NCBI RefSeq assembly: GCF_003635165.1
Contig: NZ_ML058598.1
Coordinates: forward strand, 1 to 64,000
Length of the DNA: 64,000 bases
Direction: 5' to 3'
DNA from: Burkholderia sp. Nafp2/4-1b
Lineage (GTDB): Bacteria > Pseudomonadota > Gammaproteobacteria > Burkholderiales > Burkholderiaceae
The notes below the pieces were generated by a model. The model did no database searches, was not told the origin of the DNA, and saw only the letters and a list, made by a program, of their open reading frames with translations. Numbering within the stretch: the stretch's first letter is position 1; each line of letters begins with the position of its first letter. Shown one piece after another: positions 9,609 to 18,508 of this stretch. The position numbers were made by a program, and so were the translations under genes.

Positions 9609-10550
9609 ATGAAGCCGCTGGCCGTTCCCTCTCTCGCGAACATCGCGTCGCGCCTTCGTCTGAAGCAGCTCAAGCTGCTGATCGCGCTCGAAAACCACGG
9701 TTCGCTGCACAAGGCCGCCGAAGAAATCGCGATCTCGCAACCCGGCGCCACCAAGGTGCTGCGCGAGATCGAGGACATCCTCGGCATGCCGCTGTTCGAG
9801 CGGCAACCGAAAGGTCTCGTTGCGAACGACCTCGGCCGCTGCGTCACGCGCTATGCGCGCCTCATCTACAGCGATCTCGAACACCTGCATACCGAAGTGC
9901 TCGCGATCACGCAGGGGCATGGCGGCCATCTGGCCGTCGGCGTGGTCATGGGCGCGGTGCCGCTGCTCACGCGCGCCCTCACCGACCTGCGCCGACGCCA
10001 GCCGCACCTGTCGGTCGAGATCGTCGAAGGCACCAGCGCGAGCCTGCTCGCGCTGATCGACGAAGGCCGCATCGATCTCGCGATCTGCCGCAACGGCAAC
10101 AATCGGCGCCCGGAGGCATACGACTACGTGCCGCTGCAATCCGAACCGCTCTCCGTCGTGACCGCGCGCACGAATGCGCTGGCCGAACGTGACGCGCTGA
10201 CGCTGCGCGATCTCGTCGACGCCGAATGGGTCGCGTATCCGGTCAACACGCCGATGCGGCTCGCGCTCGAGCGCGCGCTCGCGGATGCCGGCATCGAGGT
10301 GCCGCGCTATCCGATCGAAACGGCGTCTACGTTCGCGACGCTGACGCTGCTGCAGGCGAATCCGGAACTCGTCGCGGTGATTCCGCGCGCAGTGGCGGAA
10401 TTCGGCGAGCGCTTCGGCCTCGTCGCATGCCTGCCGGTCGCGATTCCGGCGCTCGACGAGCCGTTCGGCGTGGTAGCCCGCGCGTTCGCGCACCTGACAC
10501 CCGGCGCACGCCTGCTCGTCGACACGCTACAGGGTGCGCTGCTTGCCTGA
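9609..10550 (+). CDS. LysR family regulator (GbpR-like)
   Basis: A 313-residue LysR-type regulator read from ATG at 9609 (MKPLAVPSLANIASRLRLKQLKLL). The HTH is at residues 18-75 (SLHKAAEEIAISQPGATKVLREIED, then LFERQPKG), followed by an effector-binding domain with GHLAVGVVMGAVPLL opening its first lobe. The N-terminal pattern is that of the GbpR/PcaQ-like subgroup, which often controls sugar or small-acid uptake. It follows the opine-type operon on the same strand but after a hairpin, and no target gene adjoins on its other side: only the decayed aldo/keto reductase at 10612-10749. Its regulon is therefore unclear. Confidence 0.83.
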   Translation: MKPLAVPSLANIASRLRLKQLKLLIALENHGSLHKAAEEIAISQPGATKVLREIEDILGMPLFERQPKGLVANDLGRCVTRYARLIYSDLEHLHTEVLAITQGHGGHLAVGVVMGAVPLLTRALTDLRRRQPHLSVEIVEGTSASLLALIDEGRIDLAICRNGNNRRPEAYDYVPLQSEPLSVVTARTNALAERDALTLRDLVDAEWVAYPVNTPMRLALERALADAGIEVPRYPIETASTFATLTLLQANPELVAVIPRAVAEFGERFGLVACLPVAIPALDEPFGVVARAFAHLTPGARLLVDTLQGALLA

Positions 10551-10611
10551 TCGGCGAGAACGCGGCGGACACAGCCGGTAAGCGCGTCGACCTTGCGTGC
10601 AGTGGTCAGAC

Positions 10612-10749
10612 GTAGCGGATCCCGCGCGCCGACGCGGCTTCAAAAGTCGCGGAGGCTGCTTTGTCGGGGATATCGCGGAACGTGTTGCCGAGCGGCGCAG
10701 CGCGGAAACCGAGCGCATTGCCGCCCGGCAGCGTGCCTTTGACACGCGT
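10612..10749 (-). pseudogene. Aldo/keto reductase 5' remnant (start codon lost)
   Basis: Read on the minus strand from 10749, 46 codons keep the frame of the intact aldo/keto reductase at 14538-15557. Shared elements include KG.LP, LGF, APLGN.FR.IPD, AA.AT.EAA and GIRY. The codon aligned with the intact ATG is ACG, while the ribosome site GGAGAAA is preserved. Homology stops abruptly near 10612, at the tyrosine before the catalytic region, so about 290 codons are missing. The similarity also continues upstream through the shared intergenic region to the start of the LysR gene at 10850. No stop codon has yet appeared in the fragment. Confidence 0.8.
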
Positions 10750-10797
10750 GGATTTCTCCACAGGTTGCGGAAGGTGAGCCCAGTCTAGGTTGCGTAG

Positions 10798-10818
10798 TTA
10801 TGTCTTCCAGAGACATAA
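10798..10818. promoter_or_regulatory. Perfect LysR-type operator palindrome
   Basis: TTATGTCT-N5-AGACATAA is a perfect 8-bp inverted repeat lying between the LysR start (10850) and the old reductase start. It is the likely binding site of the 10850 regulator. A degenerate copy with the same spacing is at 15606-15626 in front of the intact reductase. Confidence 0.65.
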
Positions 10819-10849
10819 TTCTTACAACTTGAGTCTGCGAAGGTCTTAT

Positions 10850-11758
10850 ATGCTCGACATCCGTCAGCTTCAATATTTCATCGCGGTCGCGGAAGAGGAA
10901 CACGTCGGCCGCGCCGCCGAACGCCTGCATATTTCCCAGTCGCCGCTCAGCCGCCAGATCGCGCAGCTCGAGGAAAAGCTCGGGCTGACGTTGTTCGAAC
11001 GCAGCCAGCAACGCATTCGCCTGACGCGTGACGGCCGCACGTTCCTCAGCGAGACGCAGGCGTTCCTGCGTCACGCGAACCGGCTGGAATCGCTCGCGCG
11101 CCGACTTGGCCGCGGCGACGAAGGCGGGCTCTGCATCGGCTACCTCGAAACGGCCACGCACTCGGGCGTGCTGCCGCGCGCGCTGAAGACGCTGCGCGCG
11201 GATCGTCCGGCGGTGCATATCGCGCTGTACAACTACACGTCGGCTGCGCAGCTCGAAGGGCTGCGCGAGCGCAGCCTCGACATCGCGCTCGTTACCGAGC
11301 CGCCCGCGCCCGACGATCCCGAACTCGAGTCGATGCGCGTGCTGAACGATCCGATGCTGCTCGCGTTGCCCGAAGGGCATCCGCTCGCGAAGAAGAAGAC
11401 GCTGGCCGCCGACGATCTCGCGACGCAGCCGTGGATCGGCGTCACGCAACAGGAAAGCGCGCCGCGTCACGGCGCGTTCGTCGCCGCGTGCGCGAAGGCC
11501 GGATTCTCGCCGGATATTTCCGTCGAGGCGAGCGAGCCGCTCGCGGCGCTCGGGCTCGTCGCCGCCGGGCTCGGCGTGACGATGATCCAGCAGAGCCTGC
11601 GTCACCAGGTGCCGGAAGGCGTCGTGCTGCGCGAGCTGCCGTGGTTCAGCTATCGCACGCCGCTGTGGGCCGCGTGGCACAAGGTCAATCTACGTCCGCT
11701 GGTGGGGGTGTTTCGCGAGATTCTGACCGGTGAGGACGTGGTCGCGGCGGTCAAGTGA
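10850..11758 (+). CDS. LysR family regulator, former partner of an aldo/keto reductase
   Basis: A 302-residue LysR-type regulator of the BenM/CatM/TsaR-like subgroup, opening MLDIRQLQYFIAVAEEEHVG with the HTH RAAERLHISQSPLSRQIAQLEEKLGLTLFER at residues 20-50. A longer frame from 10790 would cross the operator and is unlikely. In its present place it is divergent from a decayed aldo/keto reductase fragment. The intact paralogue of that reductase at 15557 has kept the same upstream region, so this protein may now act in trans on it through the degenerate operator at 15606 (inference). Between 11759 and 11860 there is no further gene. Confidence 0.85.
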   Translation: MLDIRQLQYFIAVAEEEHVGRAAERLHISQSPLSRQIAQLEEKLGLTLFERSQQRIRLTRDGRTFLSETQAFLRHANRLESLARRLGRGDEGGLCIGYLETATHSGVLPRALKTLRADRPAVHIALYNYTSAAQLEGLRERSLDIALVTEPPAPDDPELESMRVLNDPMLLALPEGHPLAKKKTLAADDLATQPWIGVTQQESAPRHGAFVAACAKAGFSPDISVEASEPLAALGLVAAGLGVTMIQQSLRHQVPEGVVLRELPWFSYRTPLWAAWHKVNLRPLVGVFREILTGEDVVAAVK

Positions 11759-11860
11759 GATCGGGGGCGGCGTATGTATTGACGGCGACTCCGGCCGGCA
11801 TCGATGCGCGCGCAACTACATCGCATACGCGTCACACGATGCCGGCTTCCCGCTCGCGCG

Positions 11861-13444
11861 CTACTTCGCGAGCACAACCTTCCCGTCGAGCAACCGGTTG
11901 ATACCCAGCGGATTCGACGCCTTAAGCGCATCGGGCAGCAGCGCGTCCGGCAGGTCCTGATAGCAGACCGGCCGCAGGAAACGACGGATCGCGAGACTGC
12001 CGACCGACGTCGAACGCCCGTCCGAAGTGGACGGATACGGGCCGCCGTGCACCATCGCGTGCGCGACTTCCACGCCGGTGCCGAAACCGTTGACGAGCAC
12101 GCGGCCCGCACGCCGCTCCAGCGCCGGCAGGAGCGTGCGCGCGGCGGCGTAATCGGCCTCGTCGATGTGAATTGCCGCCGTCAGTTGCCCTTCCAGCGAT
12201 TCGATCAGTTCGAGCATCGTGTCCAGGTCCGGACATCGAACGATCAGCGACGCCGCACCGAACGCCTCCTCGTGCAGCGCCTTCGATTCGCGGAACGCTT
12301 CCGCGCTCGTCGAGAACAATCCGCCGTGCCCCTGGTTCGCGCCGGTCGGCGCATGCGTGCGTGCGACGGTGCGCACCTGCGGATGCTGCGCGAATGCGTC
12401 CACCGATCGCTCGAACGCGCGATGAATGCCCGGCGTGAGCATCGTCGCCGCGGGCGCCTGCGCGAGCCGCTCCGCCGCCGCCGCGATAAAGCGCTCGAGC
12501 GCCGGCCCGTCCACCGCGAAGATCAACCCGGGGTTCGTGCAGAACTGCCCGGCGCCGAGCGTCAGCGACTGCACGAACTGCTGCGCGATCGCTTCGCCGC
12601 GCGCGTCGAGCGCGTTCGGGAACAGCAGCACCGGATTGATGCTGCTCATCTCCGCGTACACGGGAATCGGTTCGGCGCGCGCGCTTGCGATCGCGACGAG
12701 CGCGGTGCCCGCATGGCGCGAACCGGTGAAACCGACGGCCTTGATGCGAGGCTCGCGCACGAGACCCTGACCGATCTCGATACCGCTGTCGAACAGCAGC
12801 GAGAACGTGCCTTCCGGCATCCCGCAGGTCTTCACGGCCTGCTGCACGGCCAGCCCGACGAGTTCCGACGTGCCCGGATGCGCCGGGTGCGCCTTCACGA
12901 TCACCGGGCAGCCGGCCGCGAGCGCGGACGCCGTATCGCCGCCCGCCACCGAAAACGCGAGCGGGAAATTGCTCGCGCCGAACACCGCGACCGGCCCGAG
13001 GGCGATATGGCGCAGGCGCAGGTCGGGTCGCGGTGCCGGCTGGCGCGCCGGTTGCGCGGGATCGATGCGCGCTTCGAGGTAGTCGCCCGCGCGCACGACG
13101 TCGGCGAACATCCGCAGCTGGCCGACCGTGCGGCCGCGTTCGCCTTCGATGCGTGCACGCGGCAGGCCGGTTTCGGCGATGCAGCGCTCGACCAGTTCGT
13201 CGCCGAGCGCGAGGATGTTCGTCGCGATCGTTTCGAGGAAGGTCGCGCGTGCTTCGGGTTGCGTTTCGCGATATGTGTCGAATGCGGCCCACGCGAGTGC
13301 GCATGCTTCGTCGAGATCGGCGACGCTCGCGCCGCCGAATGCCGGCTCCATGCGTTCGCCGCTGGCTGCGTTGATCCCATATAGCTCGCCGTTCGTGCCG
13401 CGCCGCGCGCGCTGGCCGATCAGCAGGTTGCCTGCGAGTGTCAT
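11861..13444 (-). CDS. 2,5-dioxovalerate (alpha-ketoglutarate semialdehyde) dehydrogenase, NADP-type
   Basis: A 527-residue aldehyde dehydrogenase whose length and motifs match the long KGSADH group (about 520-530). Start ATG at 13444 has an AGAGGAAA ribosome site. Visible: [18 protein letters not shown] in the cofactor fold, [26 protein letters not shown], the general base in [17 protein letters not shown], and the catalytic cysteine in [11 protein letters not shown]. The enzyme oxidises alpha-ketoglutarate semialdehyde to 2-oxoglutarate, the last step of the pentose, aldarate and hydroxyproline routes. No other gene of such a route is intact beside it; a short-chain dehydrogenase remnant lies just upstream, as if a larger cluster had decayed. 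Confidence 0.85.
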   Translation of the reverse strand: MTLAGNLLIGQRARRGTNGELYGINAASGERMEPAFGGASVADLDEACALAWAAFDTYRETQPEARATFLETIATNILALGDELVERCIAETGLPRARIEGERGRTVGQLRMFADVVRAGDYLEARIDPAQPARQPAPRPDLRLRHIALGPVAVFGASNFPLAFSVAGGDTASALAAGCPVIVKAHPAHPGTSELVGLAVQQAVKTCGMPEGTFSLLFDSGIEIGQGLVREPRIKAVGFTGSRHAGTALVAIASARAEPIPVYAEMSSINPVLLFPNALDARGEAIAQQFVQSLTLGAGQFCTNPGLIFAVDGPALERFIAAAAERLAQAPAATMLTPGIHRAFERSVDAFAQHPQVRTVARTHAPTGANQGHGGLFSTSAEAFRESKALHEEAFGAASLIVRCPDLDTMLELIESLEGQLTAAIHIDEADYAAARTLLPALERRAGRVLVNGFGTGVEVAHAMVHGGPYPSTSDGRSTSVGSLAIRRFLRPVCYQDLPDALLPDALKASNPLGINRLLDGKVVLAK

Positions 13445-14086
13445 TCCGTTGTTTCCTCTGTAGATGGATCGATTGCGAACGCCGTCCGATGACGGGTTCG
13501 CGTTTGTGTTGTGTGGCGTGCCGGCATGCATGTCGCGTCGTCGCGCGTGTGCCGGACTGGCTCGAATCCGAGCATGGTGGTGTGTCGGGCCCGGCGCGCA
13601 TCGCACCACCCTGGCAATGCGTGCAGTGCCACAGAGCCGCTGCACCGACTTTGTCGATCAGAACGTGGCGGGGTACGCGCCGCCGTCGAGCAACACGTTC
13701 TGTCCGTGACGGCCGGGTTGAATTCGCGAAACTCGCGGGCAGTCGCTTCGAGCGCGGCGCCGGAAAACCCGCGCGATAGGCCAGCATAAAGAGTCATGCG
13801 CCGCGCGACAATTGACAGGATGTGATACCGGTATAACCGCTCGTTATCGCTCCGGCTCCGCCGTGCCTGGCGGGCTTGTCCCGCCTTCACCTCACGCAGT
13901 TGCGGCGCCGGTCACAGCATCTGCGCGCACGCTCCAAGGCCTTCCTCAGACAATTGACGCGCACGCGGCGACGCCGGTTCCGTGCCTCGTCACGCATGCA
14001 ACCCGCAACGAACACAGGGAACCGGCCGGTGCCGAAAACTACCGGCACCCGATCGCGGCGCGCGACATCGTCACGCGATCACACCA
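13445..14086. other. 642-base stretch without an intact gene
   Basis: Between the KGSADH and SRPBCC genes there is no full-length gene. It contains the ribosome site of the KGSADH gene, a short-chain dehydrogenase 3' remnant (13658-13797, listed separately) and about 290 bases (13798-14086) in which I recognise nothing. It is probably what is left of a deleted segment. Confidence 0.5.
13658..13797 (-). pseudogene. Short-chain dehydrogenase 3' remnant with frameshift
   Basis: On the minus strand, a frame ending at 13658 reads GQNVLLDGGAYPATF then stop, which is the C-terminal GQxLxxDGG signature of classical short-chain dehydrogenases. The codons just upstream read sensibly only in another frame (EFREFNPAVT), so a one-base shift lies near 13706. 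Joined, the two give ...FNPAVT-GQNVLLDGG.... The catalytic and cofactor regions are absent. The gene once lay upstream of the KGSADH gene on the same strand. Confidence 0.5.
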
Positions 14087-14506
14087 TCACTCCCCGAACC
14101 GCTTCGCCAGTTCGGCGAGACCGTCTTCGTAGATGCCGCGAAAGAGCTTGATCGCTTCATCGTCGGTCGCGCCGTTCGGCGTGAACGAACCCGACCACTC
14201 GACCGTCGACGCATTCGCGCCGTTCTCGCGCACGCGCAGCGTGGAGCGATAGTTCACGACCGGAAACGGCGCCGCGAGGATCGCGTACGTATAGCTGCGT
14301 GCCGCATCGTCGAACGCGACCAGACGCTCGACGATCGCGTCGCCGTCCGGGTTCGCGAGGCTGCGCACGCGACCGCCTTCGCTCAATTCGCTCGCCGGGA
14401 TATACGACAGCCAGTCGGGCAACGACCCGAAGCCGCCGATCAGTTTCCAGACCGTGTCGGCCGAAGCCGCGATCTCGATGCTTGCATTTGCATTTGCCTG
14501 TGCCAT
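14087..14506 (-). CDS. SRPBCC (polyketide cyclase/START-like) family protein
   Basis: A 139-residue protein of the SRPBCC fold: an N-terminal strand ASIEIAASADTVWKLIGGFG, the central DAIVERLVAFDDAARSYTYAI and the C-terminal long helix DDEAIKLFRGIYEDGLAELAKRF, which together form the hydrophobic ligand pocket. Family members bind or modify small hydrophobic ligands; many are called MxaD-like or polyketide cyclase/dehydrase. It lies 31 bases downstream of the aldo/keto reductase on the same strand, so the two are probably co-transcribed and may handle the same aldehyde or cyclic substrate (inference). No specific function can be assigned. Confidence 0.8.
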   Translation of the reverse strand: MAQANANASIEIAASADTVWKLIGGFGSLPDWLSYIPASELSEGGRVRSLANPDGDAIVERLVAFDDAARSYTYAILAAPFPVVNYRSTLRVRENGANASTVEWSGSFTPNGATDDEAIKLFRGIYEDGLAELAKRFGE

Positions 14507-14537
14507 GTCATCACCTTCGATGCATCACGCTTGACGA

Positions 14538-15557
14538 TCAACGATCGATCGGCAGCGGTGCGTTGGCTGCGACGAGACCTTGTTCGCGCATGTCGCGCCA
14601 GAAGTCGGCCGGAATCGTCACGTTCAGCGCGGCCTGGTCTTCCGCGATCCGCTCCGGACGGCTTGCGCCCGGAATCACCGCGGCGGTGGCCGGATGCGCC
14701 ATCGAGAACTGCAACGCGGCGGCCTTGATCGGCACGTCGTGGCGCGCCGCGATCGCCTTGATCCGGTCGACCTTCGCGAGAATTTCCGGCGACGCCTTCT
14801 GGTATTCGAAGTGCGTACCGCCTGCCAGCACGCCCGAGCTGTACGGGCCGCCGACGACGATCCCGACGCCTTGCGCGGCTGCCGCCGGCATCACGCGCTG
14901 CAGTGCGCGCTCGTGATCGAGCAGCGTGTAGCGGCCGGCCAGCAGCATGCCGTCCGGTTGCGGTTCGGCGAGGTCGAGCACCAGTTCGATCGGCTCGACG
15001 CGGTTCACGCCGAGACCCCAGGCCTTGATCACGCCCTCTTCACGCAGCTTGCTCAGCACGCGGAATGCACCCTTGCGCGCGATTTCGAATTGCGCGAGCC
15101 ATTCGTCGCCGTAGAAGTCCTGCGCGATGTCGTGCACCCAGACGATGTCGAGGCGATCGGTGCGCAGGCGCTTCAGGCTGTCCTCGATCGAGCGCATCGT
15201 CGCCTCGGCCGTGTAATCGTTGACGATGCGGTTCGGCCGGCCGTGTTCGAACAGGCCGCCCTTCTCGCCGAGATCGCGCGCCGACACGTCTTCGACTTCG
15301 TCGAGGATCACGCGGCCGACCTTCGTGCTCAGCACGTATTCGTCGCGCGGATGGTGCGCGAGCGCGTCGCCCAGACGCATTTCGGCCAGACCGGCACCGT
15401 AGAACGGCGCGGAATCGAAGTAGCGGATGCCTTGCTGCCATGCGGCTTCGACGGTGGCCGCGGCTTCCGCGTCGGGGATGTTGCGGAACATGTTGCCGAG
15501 CGGCGCCGTACCGAAGCCGAGGATCTTTTCTGCGGGCAGCTTGCCTTTGAGACTCAT
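14538..15557 (-). CDS. Aldo/keto reductase (pyridoxal 4-dehydrogenase / aldose 1-dehydrogenase-like)
   Basis: A 339-residue TIM-barrel NAD(P)-dependent oxidoreductase. Catalytic residues are visible as the Asp of YFDSAPFYG, the Tyr of that motif, the Lys of VLSTKVGR and the His of VWVHDIAQD; the C-terminal cofactor region is AAVIPGASRPERIAEDQ. Closest named relatives are pyridoxal 4-dehydrogenase and D-threo-aldose/L-fucose dehydrogenase. The ATG at 15557 follows CTGGAGAAAATC. It was part of a divergent reductase-LysR pair: its upstream 100 bases match those of the LysR gene at 10850, but the regulator itself is missing here. The substrate is unknown. Confidence 0.85.
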   Translation of the reverse strand: MSLKGKLPAEKILGFGTAPLGNMFRNIPDAEAAATVEAAWQQGIRYFDSAPFYGAGLAEMRLGDALAHHPRDEYVLSTKVGRVILDEVEDVSARDLGEKGGLFEHGRPNRIVNDYTAEATMRSIEDSLKRLRTDRLDIVWVHDIAQDFYGDEWLAQFEIARKGAFRVLSKLREEGVIKAWGLGVNRVEPIELVLDLAEPQPDGMLLAGRYTLLDHERALQRVMPAAAAQGVGIVVGGPYSSGVLAGGTHFEYQKASPEILAKVDRIKAIAARHDVPIKAAALQFSMAHPATAAVIPGASRPERIAEDQAALNVTIPADFWRDMREQGLVAANAPLPIDR

Positions 15558-15605
15558 GATTTTCTCCAGCTGTGAGGGAAAGTGAGCTCAGTCTAGGCAG
15601 ACGGG

Positions 15606-15626
15606 TTAAGTCTGTCCAAGACGGAA
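15606..15626. promoter_or_regulatory. Degenerate copy of the LysR operator
   Basis: TTAAGTCT-GTCCA-AGACGGAA keeps the GTCT/AGAC core, outer TT/AA and 5-base spacer of the perfect operator at 10798-10818, with two positions in each outer arm no longer matched. It lies in the homologous position, about 49 bases before the reductase start. After 15655 the homology to the LysR locus ends. Confidence 0.55.
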
Positions 15627-15745
15627 TTCGACACAGTTGAGTCCCGCGAGGTCTTATCGGGGGTGTAGACGGGTGACGCGCGGATCGCTCACCGACCGTG
15701 CCCACCCATCCCTAAGCAACTCCGCACGGGCGGCCACGTCGGGGG

Positions 15746-16915
15746 TTATTGCTTGCCGCCCAGCGACTCGACGATCCGGTACGCGGTCTTCACGCGATCC
15801 TCGATCGGGAAGCTGCGATTCGCGAGCATCACGATGGCAACGCGCTTCGCGGGGACAAAAGCGACATAGGTGCTGAACCCGTTGGTCGAGCCCGTCTTGT
15901 TGATCCACGTGTCCGGGCGCGGCGCGAGCGGCGGCTCGATGGCGGTCGCCGGCGTCGCGTCGTAGAGCATCGGCGGCGCATTGCCCGCGAGCAGGGTCGT
16001 CAGCGCGACCGGATACGGATACTGTTCCCAGATCAGATCCTGCGTGAGCGGGCCCGCACGGAAATAGCCGGTATGCGTGCGTTCGAGCGCGCGCCGCAGC
16101 CGTGGCGTCGTGTCGACGAGCCCCATGTTCGCCTGAACGAAGCGCAACAGGTCGGCCGCGGTCGTCCTGACACCGTAGGCCGGCTGCCACAGCATGCCGC
16201 CTTTCATCCGGATCGGCTTGCCGTCCTGCGTATAGCCCTGCGCATAGTCGGCCTGCCGCGCGGCAGGCACGTTGATGTACGTGTGCGTCATCCCGAGTGC
16301 GGGAAACAATCGCTGTTCCATCAGCGTCGCGAAGTCGCGGTTCAGCGCCTTCGCGGTGAGCTGCCCGAGCATCCCGATCGCGACGTTCGAATACGTGCGG
16401 CGCGTGCCCGGTGCATACGCGGGCCGCCACGTGTCGAGATAGCGCATCAGGCCCGCATCGTCGCGGATGCCGTCGGGCACCTGCAGCGGCATCCCGCCCG
16501 GCGTGTGGGTGCCTAGCTGGAGCAGCGTCACGCCGCCGAACGGCTTGCCCTGCAGCGCGGGCAGGTACTTGCCGGCCGGGTCCGACAGCGACAGCTCGCC
16601 GCTCTCCTGCGCGTCGGATGCGAGCGTCGCGGTGAGCGTCTTGCTGACGGAGCCGATCTCGAACAGCGTGTCGCCGGTCACCGGCTGGCCGGTTTGCGTC
16701 GACATCACGCCGTAGTCGAACACATAGGGCTTGCCGTCGGCGACGATGCCGATCGCCATGCCGGGAATGGCGAACTGCTTCATCAGCGGCGCGACGTTGC
16801 GCGTCACGGTGTCGTGGATCTCGTCCGGCGTGGCGGCGGTTGCACGGGCGGCCGTGGCGGCGGCGCACGCGGCGACGAACAGGGTCGCGGCGATGCGGAT
16901 CGCATTGAAGCGCAT
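15746..16915 (-). CDS. ampC: Class C beta-lactamase (AmpC-type)
   Basis: A 389-residue periplasmic serine hydrolase. A signal peptide occupies residues 1-28, ending near ARATAA. The three class C motifs are present: SVSK (IGSVSKTLTAT, nucleophile Ser), YSN (RTYSNVAIG) and KTG (INKTGSTNGFSTYVAF). Length is that of AmpC enzymes (about 380-390), which hydrolyse cephalosporins and other beta-lactams. No ampR-type LysR gene is divergent from it; upstream is an unrelated hydrolase, so expression may be constitutive or controlled in trans. It lies about 90 bases beyond the orphaned reductase promoter region. Confidence 0.9.
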   Translation of the reverse strand: MRFNAIRIAATLFVAACAAATAARATAATPDEIHDTVTRNVAPLMKQFAIPGMAIGIVADGKPYVFDYGVMSTQTGQPVTGDTLFEIGSVSKTLTATLASDAQESGELSLSDPAGKYLPALQGKPFGGVTLLQLGTHTPGGMPLQVPDGIRDDAGLMRYLDTWRPAYAPGTRRTYSNVAIGMLGQLTAKALNRDFATLMEQRLFPALGMTHTYINVPAARQADYAQGYTQDGKPIRMKGGMLWQPAYGVRTTAADLLRFVQANMGLVDTTPRLRRALERTHTGYFRAGPLTQDLIWEQYPYPVALTTLLAGNAPPMLYDATPATAIEPPLAPRPDTWINKTGSTNGFSTYVAFVPAKRVAIVMLANRSFPIEDRVKTAYRIVESLGGKQ

Positions 16916-17100
16916 GATTGCGGTTCCTTCGATTTTCTATTGGTTGCGTGAGCAACAGGTCCGGACGCGCCGCGCGACGGCTGCGGCAGCCGGCCTGTCG
17001 AAGCAGGACTATCCGCTGCCGGCCGCTCGTCAACAATCGACGATAAGTTGCGCGAGCCTAAAGAAAATCTTATGTGGGGCGGAAACCGGCCATCCGGACA

Positions 17101-17913
17101 TCAGGCCGGCAACCGGTCGAGAAAGGCCAGCATCGCGGCGTTGAACTGCGCCGGCCGTTGCAGCGGCGCGAAGTGGCTCACGCCGGGCAGGATCGTCAGC
17201 GTCGCGTCCGGAATCGTGTGCGCGAGATACGCCGCATGTTCGGGACGGATGAACTCGTCGTGCTCGCCCTGCACGATCGCGACCGGCACCGCGATCGTCG
17301 CGAGGTCGGCCGCGCTGTAGTTCGGTTGCGTGCGCATCATTTCGCTCACAGCCGCGACGAACGCATCGAACGCGTCGGGCGTCGCCGACAACCGTACGTA
17401 ATCCTTGCGATGCCGCGCGAAGCAGCGATCGATCAGCGTGCTTGGCGCCATCTCTTTCGTGCCGCCCGGGTCCATGTTGCACGCGAAGAAGAACACGCCC
17501 GCCGCGCGCTCCGGCGCGCGGGCCGCCAGCACGAGCGACACGCACGCGCCGTCGCTCCAGCCGACGAAGCGTGCGCGCTCGATGCGCAGCGCATCGAGTA
17601 TCGCGAGCACGTCGGACGCCATGCGTTCGTACGAATAGGCGCGATCGTCGCGCGTGCTGCGGCCGTGGCCGCGGCTGTCGATCACGATCGCGCGGTAGCC
17701 GGCCGCGCGCAGCGCCGGCACCTGGTTGCCCCAGTTGCCGCCATGACCGAGGCCGCCGTGCAGCAGCACGACCGGCGGGCCATCGCCGAACGTCGCGTGC
17801 CAGAGGCGCGCGCCGTCGTGATCCAGCCATCCTTCGCTGTCGGCCGCGGGCAGCGGCGTGCCGCCCTGCGCGTCGAAGCGGACGAGGTCGTCGTCGGCGA
17901 ATTCCGCATTCAT
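17101..17913 (-). CDS. Alpha/beta-fold hydrolase
   Basis: A 270-residue alpha/beta hydrolase. VVLLHGGLGHGGNWG forms the oxyanion region, VGWSDGACVSL carries the nucleophilic serine, VQGEHDEFIRPEHA the acid, and GVSHFAPLQ the catalytic histidine. There is no signal peptide, so it is cytosolic. It resembles the 3-oxoadipate enol-lactonase/haloperoxidase-like group but nothing fixes the substrate. It is on the same strand as ampC but 185 bases upstream of it, with no sign of coupling. Start ATG at 17913. Confidence 0.82.
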   Translation of the reverse strand: MNAEFADDDLVRFDAQGGTPLPAADSEGWLDHDGARLWHATFGDGPPVVLLHGGLGHGGNWGNQVPALRAAGYRAIVIDSRGHGRSTRDDRAYSYERMASDVLAILDALRIERARFVGWSDGACVSLVLAARAPERAAGVFFFACNMDPGGTKEMAPSTLIDRCFARHRKDYVRLSATPDAFDAFVAAVSEMMRTQPNYSAADLATIAVPVAIVQGEHDEFIRPEHAAYLAHTIPDATLTILPGVSHFAPLQRPAQFNAAMLAFLDRLPA

Positions 17914-18040
17914 CGTTGTGCCGTCCTGTCGAGGGAGACGAGCTTGCGATTGTAATGCGCGGGGTGGCGCACCGCGACGCGGCGGTGCGTAGGGGCGCGT
18001 ACCGGTGCGCGGTGGTGCGCGCCGGTGCGCCGCCGTGCCG

Positions 18041-18508
18041 TCAGGCCTGCGTCGACACCAACCCGCCGGACGTCGAGCTGCCCGACTTCTGCAGGGCCTG
18101 CGCGAGTTGCGCGACGGCCGTCGACAGCGCGGCGGAGATCGAGCTCGCTTCCGAACTGAGCGTCTGCTGCTCGACCGCGGCGGCCGGGTCGTCCTTCGCG
18201 CGCTGGGCAGCGGCCGCCATTTGCTGCTGCAGCTGCGCGAGCTGCTTTTGCAGACGCTCGATGAGCTGTTTCAGCTGCGCGACCGCGGGATCCTCGGCCG
18301 AGGATCCCGATGCGCCCGGCGTCTGCCCCGCGTCGCCGGCCGGCGCGGCGCCGCTCGTCGAGGTTTTCGGTGCGGTGCCCGTCGGCGACGATGTGCCGGC
18401 CGTGGCCGTCGATGTGGCGCCGACGCCGGACGGGCTGGCGGTCGCGTTGCCGGCGGTGCCGGCGGTGGCGAGCGGGGTTTGCGCGGCGGAAGTGGGTTCG
18501 ATCTGCAT
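18041..18508 (-). CDS. FlxA-like coiled-coil protein
   Basis: A 155-residue protein read from ATG at 18508 (MQIEPTSAAQTP). The first ~70 residues are low-complexity Ala/Thr/Ser/Gly/Pro. Residues ~75-100 are a strongly predicted coiled coil with glutamine heptads (LKQLIERLQKQLAQLQQQMAAAAQR), and the tail is Ser/Ala-rich (SSISAALSTAVAQLAQALQK). This is the layout of the FlxA-like family, first named from an E. coli gene under flagellar control. No flagellar or secretion genes adjoin. Its role is unknown; a regulated small coiled-coil partner protein is the most that can be said. Confidence 0.7.
   Translation of the reverse strand: MQIEPTSAAQTPLATAGTAGNATASPSGVGATSTATAGTSSPTGTAPKTSTSGAAPAGDAGQTPGASGSSAEDPAVAQLKQLIERLQKQLAQLQQQMAAAAQRAKDDPAAAVEQQTLSSEASSISAALSTAVAQLAQALQKSGSSTSGGLVSTQA

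Noticed and set aside
15655..15745. Residual LysR 3' end after the orphaned reductase promoter
   Set aside because: Only a short GGGGGTGT match to the end of the 10850 LysR gene is visible, too little to support a remnant.
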